Origin: DASSFZ01 sp035693785
Lineage (GTDB): Bacteria; Chloroflexota; Anaerolineae; Fen-1058
DNA: 23,583 nt
Direction of reading: 5' to 3'
Assembly (NCBI GenBank): GCA_035693785.1
Contig: DASSFZ010000318.1
Location: 1 to 23,583 of the forward strand
The position numbers and the translations under genes are program-made. Under the pieces are notes generated by a model that had not been told where the DNA came from, searched no databases, and saw nothing but the letters and a program-made list of their open reading frames with translations. Of the stretch, positions 6,621 to 14,048 are shown one piece after another; the first letter of the stretch is position 1, and each line of letters opens with the position of its first letter.

Positions 6621-7240
6621 CGGATGTCATGGACATTGAGAGGCCACCATCCGTGCGCGGAGCGTCCGTGAAAGACGAAATCGTCGTCGTCTCAGGCCTG
6701 CCTCGTTCCGGCACGTCGATGATGATGAGTATACTGGAAGCGGGCGGCATTCCGCCTCTGACCGACAGCATCCGGGCCGCGGACGAGGACAATCCCCGGG
6801 GCTATTACGAGTTCGAGCGTGTCAAGAAGCTCAGAGAGGGCGATGTCGCCTGGCTGCCGGAGGCGCGGGGCAAGGCGGTCAAAGTGATCACTGCGCTCCT
6901 GACCTTCCTGCCCGCCGCGTACAACTATCGCGTCATCTTCATGCGCCGCGCCATGCCGGAAGTGCTCGCCTCGCAGCGCCAGATGCTCGCTCGCAGAGGC
7001 CAGGACTCCGGCAAATCCGGCGACGAGGAAATCGCCAGGCTGTTCGGGAAGCACTTGCGGCAAATCGACGCCTGGCTGGCGGCGCAGCCGAACGTCGAGC
7101 GAATCGACGTCGACTACAACGCGCTGCTCGACGACCCTCTGCCTCACCTGGAGGCGATCAACCGATTCCTGGGCGGCGCGGTGGAAGTCGAAAAGATGGT
7201 TCGCGTCGTCGATCGCAGCCTGCGCCGGCAGCGAGCGTGA
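6617..7240 (+). CDS. Small sulfotransferase-family protein
   Basis: A 207-residue P-loop-like protein. GLPRSGTSMMMSIL (27-40) is the 5'-phosphosulfate-binding loop of PAPS-dependent sulfotransferases. FMRRAMPEVLAS (109-119 region) fits the 3'-phosphate-binding Arg...Ser motif. DNPRGYYEFE between them is common in bacterial members. It would move sulfate from PAPS to an unknown acceptor. It is shorter than typical enzymes (250-300), lacking much of the C-terminal acceptor region. The start ATG overlaps the ATPase stop as ATGA, so it rides on the metal-resistance transcript, although a functional link is not obvious. It converges, with a 10-bp gap, on a gene for a PAP-removing phosphatase. Confidence 0.8.
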   Translation: MTDVMDIERPPSVRGASVKDEIVVVSGLPRSGTSMMMSILEAGGIPPLTDSIRAADEDNPRGYYEFERVKKLREGDVAWLPEARGKAVKVITALLTFLPAAYNYRVIFMRRAMPEVLASQRQMLARRGQDSGKSGDEEIARLFGKHLRQIDAWLAAQPNVERIDVDYNALLDDPLPHLEAINRFLGGAVEVEKMVRVVDRSLRRQRA

Positions 7241-7250
7241 GAGATTCTCT

Positions 7251-8234
7251 TCAAAACGTTTGCCTGAGCGCTTCGATGGCTGCCTGATGCAGCGTCCCCT
7301 GGCTGGCAATCACCCCACGGTTGTCGTTCATCTTGTAGTCCGAGGCAAAGTCGAGTGGCCGCCCGTGCATATCGGTGACGCGGCCTCCCGCCTCTTCGAC
7401 GATGAGCGCGCCTGCGGCGTGATCCCAGATCTTTTCACGGTAGTTCGGGCTCTTGGTCGACGGCAGCCGCAGATACAGGGCGGCGTCTCCTCGCGCGACC
7501 GCGCCGTATTTGACCTGGCTGTCCATGCGCAGCGGCGGTTCGGTGATGCCGGCTGCCTGGGCGACGGCTCGCTGCAGCGCGGCGTTGCCATGATCGGCTT
7601 CCACGCTTTCGACGAAACGCAGCCGTGATCGATCCGGCGCGTGTGTCACGTGAATCGGCGCGAACGCAGCGGCGCCGAGGGGCGCCATCGCCGCTCCCTC
7701 GCCGCGCACGGCGACGAACACGACGCCCGTCCGGTCGGATGGGCTAGTCATGTCCAGCGGCAAGGCAGGACAGCCCAGCACGCCCACCTGGACCTGGCCG
7801 TTCTCGATCAGAGCCAGCGCGATCGCATATTGATCGTTGCGCAGGAAGCCCTTTGTGCCGTCGATCGGATCGAGCGCCCAGAAACGAGCGCCGACTTTGC
7901 CGTTGCCTGCGTCGATCCAGCGGCACACACTCTCCGCCGTCGCGTCGGGCCGGAAGCGCCGCATGTAGCGCACGACCTGCGCCAGCGTTGACGCGTTCTC
8001 CGGTTTTTGCAGGTCTGCCGAATCCTCTTCGCCCACAATGGGATCTTGTGGGAAGCCGGCCCGGACGTGATGGCACATCAACGCCTGCGATCCAAAGTCG
8101 GCGATGGTGACCGGGCTTTTGTCGTCCTTCGCCAGCGATCCCACGCCGACGATTTCTGCCCGCACGGCGCTGCATAGCTGTGAAGCCAGCGTCACCGCTT
8201 CGACGGCGATTTGCTTTTCGCGCTCGTAGGCCAT
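7251..8234 (-). CDS. HAL2-type 3'(2'),5'-bisphosphate nucleotidase
   Basis: A 327-residue member of the inositol monophosphatase superfamily. Metal-site motifs are GEEDS (68-72), LDPIDGTKGF (121-130) and WDHAAGALIVEEAGG (270-284). KDDKSPVTIADFG (36-48), DSQVKYGAVARGDA and YREKIWD identify the HAL2/MET22 branch, which hydrolyses PAP (and PAPS) to AMP (APS), rather than inositol monophosphatase proper. PAP is the by-product of sulfotransferases such as the convergent neighbour. ATG 8234 (MAYEREKQ) is where similarity begins. The upstream open frame is antisense to the SDR gene. It lies 14 bp downstream of the SDR gene and is probably co-transcribed with it. Confidence 0.88.
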   Translation of the reverse strand: MAYEREKQIAVEAVTLASQLCSAVRAEIVGVGSLAKDDKSPVTIADFGSQALMCHHVRAGFPQDPIVGEEDSADLQKPENASTLAQVVRYMRRFRPDATAESVCRWIDAGNGKVGARFWALDPIDGTKGFLRNDQYAIALALIENGQVQVGVLGCPALPLDMTSPSDRTGVVFVAVRGEGAAMAPLGAAAFAPIHVTHAPDRSRLRFVESVEADHGNAALQRAVAQAAGITEPPLRMDSQVKYGAVARGDAALYLRLPSTKSPNYREKIWDHAAGALIVEEAGGRVTDMHGRPLDFASDYKMNDNRGVIASQGTLHQAAIEALRQTF

Positions 8235-8248
8235 GTGTATGATACTTT

Positions 8249-8971
8249 CTATTCCCAGGGATTTTCCATCGTCTGTATGAGCACCGGCCTGCCGATCTTG
8301 ACGTTGGGGCGGCGGGTTACCAGCCACACGACGAGATCGGCGATGTCTTCCGGGTACAGGCATTTCGCGTGGTTCAGCCCACGTGTGTTCTCGGTCATTT
8401 CGGTGACGACCATGCCGGGGCAGACGGTGTTGACGCGGATGTTGTACTCCTGATTCTCGCGCTGAATAAGCTCGGACAGGGCGTTCAGCGCATGCTTCGC
8501 AACCGCGTATGCGCCGTCGCCCGCATAGTATTCGAGTCCCGACTCGGAACTGATGTTGACGATGTCGCCTCGGCGCTGCTCGCGCATGATCGGCAGCACC
8601 GCGCGCGCGGCGAGGAACGGGCCGCGCAGATTGATCGCCATCACGCGGTCCCAATCCTCGACGTCGTGCTGATGAATGAAGTCGCCACCACCGACGCCGG
8701 CGCTGTTGATCAGGATGTCGACCGTTCCGTAGTTGTCGATGGCGGACTTCACGAGTCGCTGCACGTCGGCGGTTGAGGACACGTCGGCTTGCACGGCGAG
8801 CGCCTCGCCGCCAGCCTGCTTGACGGAGCGGACCGTGCGTTCCAGGGGCTCGGCTCGTCTGCCGCTGACGACGACCTTCACTCCCTCTCGTGCCAGTGCA
8901 ACCGCGATTCCTTGACCGATACCAGTACCACCGCCAGTGACGATGGCGATCCTTTTATCAAGTCCGTTCAT
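8249..8971 (-). CDS. Short-chain dehydrogenase/reductase
   Basis: A 240-residue classical SDR oxidoreductase. The cofactor loop is TGGGTGIG (12-19), and SGRR after the second strand suggests NADP(H) preference. The structural motif is NSAG (89-92, Ser in place of the second Asn of NNAG). The catalytic triad is S142, Y155 and K159 (YAVAK). PGMVVTEM after the active site is standard. The substrate cannot be read from sequence. ATG 8971 is chosen; GTG 8986 would add five residues. The C-terminus IQTMENPWE is shorter than in most SDRs, which usually end in a longer dimer strand. Confidence 0.9.
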   Translation of the reverse strand: MNGLDKRIAIVTGGGTGIGQGIAVALAREGVKVVVSGRRAEPLERTVRSVKQAGGEALAVQADVSSTADVQRLVKSAIDNYGTVDILINSAGVGGGDFIHQHDVEDWDRVMAINLRGPFLAARAVLPIMREQRRGDIVNISSESGLEYYAGDGAYAVAKHALNALSELIQRENQEYNIRVNTVCPGMVVTEMTENTRGLNHAKCLYPEDIADLVVWLVTRRPNVKIGRPVLIQTMENPWE

Positions 8972-9081
8972 CGAAGGCTGTCTCACTTTCTTTTAGAATG
9001 CGCTCTGCTTGTTGCCTGAGGATCGGCAGATCGATCTGCTTTCCTATCTTCGTGTCCTCCTCGAAGGCGGATGTTATGACG

Positions 9082-9873
9082 CTACTTCAGTTTGCCGAGG
9101 AACTCCTTCACCGCTGCGTTAAATGCATCCGGGTTCTCAATGTTCGACAGGTGCGCCGCGTCGGGGATGATGACCAGCTTGCTGCCGGCAATCGCCCGCG
9201 CCATCGCTTCGCTCTCGGCGGCGGGGATGAGCGTGTCCGCGCTGCCGGTGATAACCAGCGTCGGAACGTTGATGGACTTGATCCACTCGCTCCGGTCGAG
9301 GCGGGCTGCCATGCCGCGTAATGCGGCGGCGACGCCGCCCGGCCGCTGTCGCGCCATCATCTCGTACACGTATGTGCGCAGGGTGGGACGATGGTCGAGC
9401 GTCGCCTGGGCGAGCATTTTCGGCAGCATTGCTTCGGCGACAGACGGCACACCGTCGTCATAGGCTTGCCTGGCGCTCGAATAACGCGCTTCGCGCGCCT
9501 GGTCGCTGTCGGCGGCAGCCCGCGTGTTCGCGAGGATAAGCCCTTTCACGGCGCCCGGGTACCTGGCGAGGAACGCCAGCGCGACGTAGCCGCCCATGGA
9601 CAGGCCGCACATCACGGCCTGTGTCAGGCTCAGCGCGTCGAGGAGCGCCTTAAGATCGGCGGCATAGTCGTCCATCGACATCGTCTCGGGCGCGTCGCCT
9701 GACTGGCCGAAGCCGCGCAAGTCGGGGGCGATGACGCGCGCCACGCTCTGCAGCCCCTCGATCTGTGATCGCCACACCGATCGGTCGAGCGGAAAGCCGT
9801 GGATCATCAGCAAGGGGATACCGTTGCCGACGTCGTCGTATTCGAAGGAAATGCCGTGAGACGTGAATCGCAT
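9082..9873 (-). CDS. Alpha/beta-hydrolase fold enzyme
   Basis: A 263-residue hydrolase. HGFPLDRSVW forms the oxyanion region and GLSMGG the nucleophile elbow (S92). D213 in TGSADTLIP and H241 in DAAHLSNIENP complete the triad. It resembles 3-oxoadipate enol-lactonase or pimeloyl-ACP esterase-like enzymes, but specificity cannot be assigned and no aromatic-degradation genes are nearby. ATG 9873 is preferred because GGAG lies seven bases upstream. ATG 9885 and an earlier start near 9930 are possible. It is downstream of the TPR gene and about 110 bp before the SDR gene on the same strand. Confidence 0.88.
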   Translation of the reverse strand: MRFTSHGISFEYDDVGNGIPLLMIHGFPLDRSVWRSQIEGLQSVARVIAPDLRGFGQSGDAPETMSMDDYAADLKALLDALSLTQAVMCGLSMGGYVALAFLARYPGAVKGLILANTRAAADSDQAREARYSSARQAYDDGVPSVAEAMLPKMLAQATLDHRPTLRTYVYEMMARQRPGGVAAALRGMAARLDRSEWIKSINVPTLVITGSADTLIPAAESEAMARAIAGSKLVIIPDAAHLSNIENPDAFNAAVKEFLGKLK

Positions 9874-9936
9874 ACGGTTCTCCATACTGGTTGATGATAG
9901 AAGTTTAAACTCTCGGCGACGATCTGGCAAGGCTCT

Positions 9937-11376
9937 TCAGATGTGACGCCTGGCCCAATCGTCGCCGATGGCGCGGTTGATCGCGACGTCGCGCAGGAAG
10001 CGCGCGCGCAGCGCGCCGTCTCCGATCGTGTTCGCTTGAGACAGCATCAGCTCGCGCGCCTGGCGCAGGAAATGCATGGCCGATTGTGCCTCCGAATCAC
10101 CCAGGACTTCGTAGTGCGCCCACAGGATCATCTGGGGCACCGGCACGCCGGCGAACCCATGCGACTGAAGCAGCGTGACAGCCTGCTCGGACGTGGCGGC
10201 GGCCTGGTCGCGCTGGCCGGTGTGCAGATAGCTGCGCGCCAAGAGCGCATGGGACCACATCGCGCAGTAGGCGTACATCTGGCCGCTGCGTTCCAGCGCC
10301 TGCATATGCTCGAGCGACGTGTACGCGTCAGACCATGCGCCGGCGGCCTGCGAGATGCGCGCGTGCTCGAGCAACGCGTGCCATCGAAGATCAGGCGCGT
10401 CGACTTCGAGCGCCGGTGCGAGAGCCTGCTCGACCGTCGAGCGGGCATCGGATGGTTCCGTTTCGCGCAGCACGGCGGTCTGTGCGACGATGACCCAGGC
10501 TGCCTGCTCGGCTGACTGGATCTCGTCGGCCTTCTGGCGCGCCTGCTCAAACACGGTGCGCGCCTGGGCATAGTCGCCCAGCCTTGTCCAGCTCATGCCC
10601 AGCCCGATCAGCCCTTGCGTTTCCAGATCGGCATCGCCTGAGTGACGCGCCAGCTCGATGGCTTTCTCAAAGTGGCCGACGGCGTGGAACGGGTGCGACA
10701 GGCCATCACGATAAAGCAGCCCGAGATCGAAGTACGAGCGAGCCAGTCCGGCAGGCTCGCCGGCGCGCCGGCGCAGCTCGTGCGCGCGCTGAAACGCGTC
10801 GGCGACCGTCTCAAATCGACCGGTGCGCCAGTTCAGGTGTGCCAGCTTGGCCAACGCGGCCGCCTCGCCGGCGCGGTCGGCCTGGGTTCGCAGTAAGGAT
10901 ACCTCTTCTTCGAGCAAGGGGCGGGCCAACTCGTATTGCCGGCTATCTAGGTATTGGCGCGCCAGCGCGATGATCGCCTTCGCCAGCCGTGTCCCGTCGC
11001 CTGCGCGGCGAGCGATTCCCAGCATGTCCTGCAGGTCAGATTCGGCCCGATCAGGCTGCCCGATGGCTGTCCACAATGGGTAGCGCTCCGCCAAAATGTC
11101 GAAACGGGCATTGAGAAACTGAACGTGTAGTGTGGCGTCGGAGGCCAGGATGGCCGAGTCGAGCAGGGCCAGCGCCTCCTGGTAGCGCTCAAGCGCGGCG
11201 GCAGCCTTGTCGCTGCGCTTGGCGTGGTCACCGGCCTCCTTGATCCGGCGGATCGCCGCCTCGCGGTCGTCGCCGGCTGTGGCTGCTGGCGGGGCGCTAA
11301 GTCTGGCCCCGCAGTGGCCGCAGAACGAGAATCCCTCGGGGCTTTCGAATCCGCATTCGAGGCATTTCACAGACAT
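9937..11376 (-). CDS. Zinc-ribbon and TPR-repeat protein
   Basis: A 479-residue soluble protein. A zinc ribbon at the N-terminus (C5-x2-C8-x10-C19-x2-C22) is followed by helical repeats from about 40 to 450 with TPR character, for example AAALERYQEALALLDSA, GDYAQARTVFEQARQKA and GQRDQAAATSEQAVTLL. No catalytic domain is visible. The arrangement recalls ribbon-plus-TPR regulatory ATPases or cyclases from which the enzymatic middle is missing (inference). It probably acts as a protein-interaction scaffold. ATG 11376 is used; a TTG at 11388 would overlap the -10 box. It is divergent from mreB. Confidence 0.8.
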   Translation of the reverse strand: MSVKCLECGFESPEGFSFCGHCGARLSAPPAATAGDDREAAIRRIKEAGDHAKRSDKAAAALERYQEALALLDSAILASDATLHVQFLNARFDILAERYPLWTAIGQPDRAESDLQDMLGIARRAGDGTRLAKAIIALARQYLDSRQYELARPLLEEEVSLLRTQADRAGEAAALAKLAHLNWRTGRFETVADAFQRAHELRRRAGEPAGLARSYFDLGLLYRDGLSHPFHAVGHFEKAIELARHSGDADLETQGLIGLGMSWTRLGDYAQARTVFEQARQKADEIQSAEQAAWVIVAQTAVLRETEPSDARSTVEQALAPALEVDAPDLRWHALLEHARISQAAGAWSDAYTSLEHMQALERSGQMYAYCAMWSHALLARSYLHTGQRDQAAATSEQAVTLLQSHGFAGVPVPQMILWAHYEVLGDSEAQSAMHFLRQARELMLSQANTIGDGALRARFLRDVAINRAIGDDWARRHI

Positions 11377-11387
11377 ATTGGTGCGCA

Positions 11388-11393
11388 ATTATA
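11388..11393 (-). promoter_or_regulatory. -10 box of the TPR gene, near-leaderless
   Basis: A perfect TATAAT on the minus strand ends 11 bases before ATG 11376, and no good Shine-Dalgarno is seen. Transcription would begin only a few bases ahead of the start codon. The -35 region is poor (TTCGGC, 18-bp spacer). Confidence 0.5.
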
Positions 11394-11464
11394 TCAGCAT
11401 TGGTATGGGCTGCCGAAAACCGGCTTCCTGGATAGGTCGAATGCGGAGGCGCTTTCGGTACTTA

Positions 11465-11504
11465 TGGTATAATCCGCGCCGAACGCCGCAAACCTCGCAA
11501 GGAG
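11465..11504 (+). promoter_or_regulatory. mreB promoter (extended -10) and ribosome site
   Basis: TGG-TATAAT at 11465-11473 is an extended -10 without a convincing -35. AAGGAG at 11499-11504 lies six bases before TTG 11511 and fixes the unusual TTG start of mreB. Confidence 0.65.
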
Positions 11505-11510
11505 TACAGC

Positions 11511-12593
11511 TTGTTCAACCCCATTAACTGGCTGTTGGGGCTATTTTCCCTGGATATTGGCATCGACCTGGGCACGGCGAACACCCTGGTCAACGTCCGT
11601 GGCAAGGGCATCATCATCAACGAGCCGTCCTGGGTGGCGATCGACAAGCGCAGCAAGAAGCCTCTGGCGATCGGCGCGGAGGCCAAGGAGATGGTCGGCC
11701 GCACTCCAGGCAACATCATCGCCATCCGCCCATTGCGCGATGGCGTGATCAGCGATTTCGAAGTGACCGAGGCCATGCTGGATTACTTCATCAAGAAGGC
11801 GCATGCGTCGATGTTCCTCCCCGTCCCCCGGCCGCGTGTGGTCGTCGGCATCCCGTCCGGCGTCACGGAGGTAGAGCGACGCGCCGTGTACGATGCGTGC
11901 GTCAATGCGGGCGCCCGCGAGGCTTACTCGATCGAGGAGCCGGTGGCGGCAGCCATCGGCGTCGGCCTGCCGATCATGGAGGCGACTGGCAGCATGATCG
12001 TCGACATCGGCGGAGGCACGACCGAGGTGGCGGTCTTCTCGCTCGGAGGCATCATCCTCAGTCGAAGCATCCGTGTGGCCGGCGATGAGATGGACGAAGA
12101 CATCGTCCAGTACATGCGCCAGAAGTACAACCTGCTGATCGGCGAGCGTATGGCCGAACGGGTGAAGATCAGCATCGGGTCGGCCTATCCTCTGCCGGAA
12201 GAGAAAGTGATGACGGTGCGTGGACGGAGCGTGGTGACCGGTCTGCCCGAGGCCGTCGACGTGTCTTCGATCGAGATCCGCGAGGCTCTGGCTGTCTCGT
12301 CGCAAACCATCGTGGACACGTTGAAGACGACCATCGACGAGACGCCACCTGAGGTGATCGCCGACCTTATGGAGACCGGCATCGCGCTGGCGGGCGGCGG
12401 CGCGCTCCTTCAAGGTATCGCGCAGCGCCTGACCGAGGAAGTGAAAATCCGGGTGTGGGTAGCGCCGGATCCACTGACCGCCGTGGCCGTCGGCTGCGGC
12501 AAGCTGCTCGAAAATGTGGACACCCTGCAGTCGGTCATCGACAGTGTGGAGCGCAGCCGCCGCAAGACCTCGCGCGTGCCCATCTCTGTTTGA
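11511..12593 (+). CDS. mreB: MreB, actin-like cell-shape protein
   Basis: A 360-residue bacterial actin. The phosphate-1 motif is GIDLGTANTLV, phosphate-2 is DIGGGTTEVAV and the adenosine motif is ALAGGGALLQG. Other MreB signatures include IAIRPLRDGVISDFEVTEAML (in part), PSGVTEVERRAV and EEPVAAAIGVGLP. The N-terminus FNPINWLLGLF is hydrophobic/amphipathic and probably binds the membrane. MreB filaments direct lateral wall synthesis together with MreC, MreD and PBP2, all encoded next in order. Translation starts at TTG, supported by the AAGGAG site. The TTG may keep expression modest. Confidence 0.97.
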   Translation: MFNPINWLLGLFSLDIGIDLGTANTLVNVRGKGIIINEPSWVAIDKRSKKPLAIGAEAKEMVGRTPGNIIAIRPLRDGVISDFEVTEAMLDYFIKKAHASMFLPVPRPRVVVGIPSGVTEVERRAVYDACVNAGAREAYSIEEPVAAAIGVGLPIMEATGSMIVDIGGGTTEVAVFSLGGIILSRSIRVAGDEMDEDIVQYMRQKYNLLIGERMAERVKISIGSAYPLPEEKVMTVRGRSVVTGLPEAVDVSSIEIREALAVSSQTIVDTLKTTIDETPPEVIADLMETGIALAGGGALLQGIAQRLTEEVKIRVWVAPDPLTAVAVGCGKLLENVDTLQSVIDSVERSRRKTSRVPISV

Positions 12594-12629
12594 TCTGCTG
12601 CGCCTCACGCCGGGTAGGGATAAATCTAT

Positions 12630-13496
12630 ATGAACCGCGGTCGTTCGCGCGTATGGCTGTTCCCGGTGCTCAGCCTGGTGACGATCGCGCTCCTCCTGCT
12701 GCACGAGTCGGGCTTCATCCGGCCGCTGGAAGATGCGGCGCAGGTCGTCATTGCTCCGCTGCAGCGCGCGTTGTCGGGCTTCTTCGATGGAATCGGTGAC
12801 ACGATCGGCGCGTTCCGCGACCTGCGCGAGCTGCGGGAGCGAAACGAGGAATTGCAGCGCCTGAACGACGCGCTGATCACCGAGAACGTTCGCCTCAAAG
12901 AGATCGAGGCGGAGAATGCCACGCTCCGCGACTTGGTGAACTTCAAGCAAGAGAACCCGACGTACGCGACACAGGCTGCCGCCGTCATCGGCCGCGATCC
13001 CAGCCTGTATCGGCAGTTCATCACCATCAACGCCGGCCGCCGCGAAGGGCTGGAGCCAGGCATGCCGGTTGTCACAGCAGGGTCGACGCTGGTCGGTCGT
13101 GTGGCCGAGGTAGGGCTGCGCTCTTCCAAAGTGCAATTGCTGGCCGACAGCACGAGCGCGGTCAACGTTCGCATCCAAAGCTCGCGTGTAACGGGCCTGG
13201 CCGAGGGACAACCCGATGCGGAGCTGAGCATGACGCAGATTCCGCTCGACGCGACGGTGAACGTGGGCGACATTGTCTTGACGAGTGGTCTGGGGGGCAA
13301 TCTGCCGCGCGGCCTGATCGTAGGCCAGGTGACGGATGTATCTCGCCGTGACATCGACCTGTTTCAATCGGCCCGCCTGCGACCGGCTGCCGACCTCAAC
13401 CGGCTCGAGCTGGTACTCGTGATCACGGATTTCGAGCCACTGCCGGTCGAGCCCGAAATCGAAGAGCCGACGCCCACGCCCGGCCCGACCCCGTAG
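12630..13496 (+). CDS. mreC: MreC, periplasmic/extracytoplasmic shape scaffold
   Basis: A 288-residue bitopic protein. The membrane anchor is at about 7-28 (WLFPVLSLVTIALLLLHES). A coiled coil runs about 60-105 (LRELRERNEELQRLNDALI, then ENVRLKEIEAENATL). Twin beta domains characteristic of MreC follow (VIGRDPSLYRQFITINAGRREGLEPG, in part; DIVLTSGLGGNLPRGLIVG). The tail is proline/threonine-rich (EEPTPTPGPTP). It links MreB filaments to PBP2 outside the membrane. It starts 36 bp after mreB, and mreD follows after two bases. Confidence 0.95.
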   Translation: MNRGRSRVWLFPVLSLVTIALLLLHESGFIRPLEDAAQVVIAPLQRALSGFFDGIGDTIGAFRDLRELRERNEELQRLNDALITENVRLKEIEAENATLRDLVNFKQENPTYATQAAAVIGRDPSLYRQFITINAGRREGLEPGMPVVTAGSTLVGRVAEVGLRSSKVQLLADSTSAVNVRIQSSRVTGLAEGQPDAELSMTQIPLDATVNVGDIVLTSGLGGNLPRGLIVGQVTDVSRRDIDLFQSARLRPAADLNRLELVLVITDFEPLPVEPEIEEPTPTPGPTP

Positions 13497-13498
13497 CC

Positions 13499-13999
13499 AT
13501 GAACCCTTATGTCGCCATCCCTTTTCTTGTCGTCGTGGCGCTGGTACAATCGACATTGTCCCCGCGCTTGCAGATTGGAGCCGTCTGGCCGGATTTTATG
13601 CTCCTGGTCGTCGTGTCATGGGCGTTGCTCGGCCGCCTGACTGAGGCGCTCGTCTGGTCCCTGGCCGGCGGCATCGTCGTCGATCTGACGTCCGGCGGCC
13701 CGTTCGGCGGCACGGGGTTCGCCCTGATGGTGGCGACGCTGGCGGCGGCTGTCACGGCCGAAGGCGTGTTTCGCGGCCGGGCCGTCCTACCGATCGTGAC
13801 GGCCCTGGTAGCGACGCTGGCGTTTCACGGCGCGTATCTATTGGCGCTGCTGCTGGTAGGCCAGGCGGTAGACGGCCTGGATGTGCTCCTGCGCGTCGCG
13901 CTTCCCGCGACAGTGTACAACGCAGCGTTGAGCCTGCCGGTGTACGGGCTTATGGCGGCCATCGATCGGCGCATCAAGCCAAAGCCGCTGCGGTGGTAG
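13499..13999 (+). CDS. mreD: MreD, membrane component of the elongasome
   Basis: A 166-residue integral membrane protein with about five hydrophobic segments. It opens with YVAIPFLVVVALVQSTL and has the conserved MreD stretch PDFMLLVVVSWALLGRLTEAL (in part) followed by GGIVVDLTSGGPFGGTGFAL. It ends with a basic tail. Start ATG 13499 is two bases after the mreC stop, so coupling is likely. Confidence 0.92.
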   Translation: MNPYVAIPFLVVVALVQSTLSPRLQIGAVWPDFMLLVVVSWALLGRLTEALVWSLAGGIVVDLTSGGPFGGTGFALMVATLAAAVTAEGVFRGRAVLPIVTALVATLAFHGAYLLALLLVGQAVDGLDVLLRVALPATVYNAALSLPVYGLMAAIDRRIKPKPLRW

Positions 14000-14046
14000 T
14001 CTGTCGGTCAAATAGTCGTTTGGTCACGTAGTCGGGTAGTCGTTTC
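13997..14046 (+). repeat. TAGTCG low-complexity tract before mrdA
   Basis: Degenerate units (TAGTCGTTTGG, TAGTCGG, TAGTCGTTTCG) repeat TAGTCG at 14013, 14029 and 14037. A TAGTC at 13997 overlaps the mreD stop. It fills the whole mreD-mrdA gap, leaving no clear Shine-Dalgarno for mrdA. Confidence 0.75.
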
Positions 14047-14048
14047 GT

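Noticed and set aside
7238..7252. Small inverted repeat AGAGA-T-TCTCT between convergent genes as a terminator
   Set aside because: The stem is only 5 bp and AT-rich, with no T-run on either side. It is too weak to call.
11411..11425. GCCG-AAAAC-CGGC hairpin in the mreB/TPR divergent region
   Set aside because: Only a 4-bp stem, expected by chance in this composition.
11541..13556. Very long open frame on the minus strand opposite mreB-mreC
   Set aside because: Its composition (Arg/His/Asp-rich) is typical of the antisense of GC-rich genes. The plus strand encodes unmistakable MreB and MreC.
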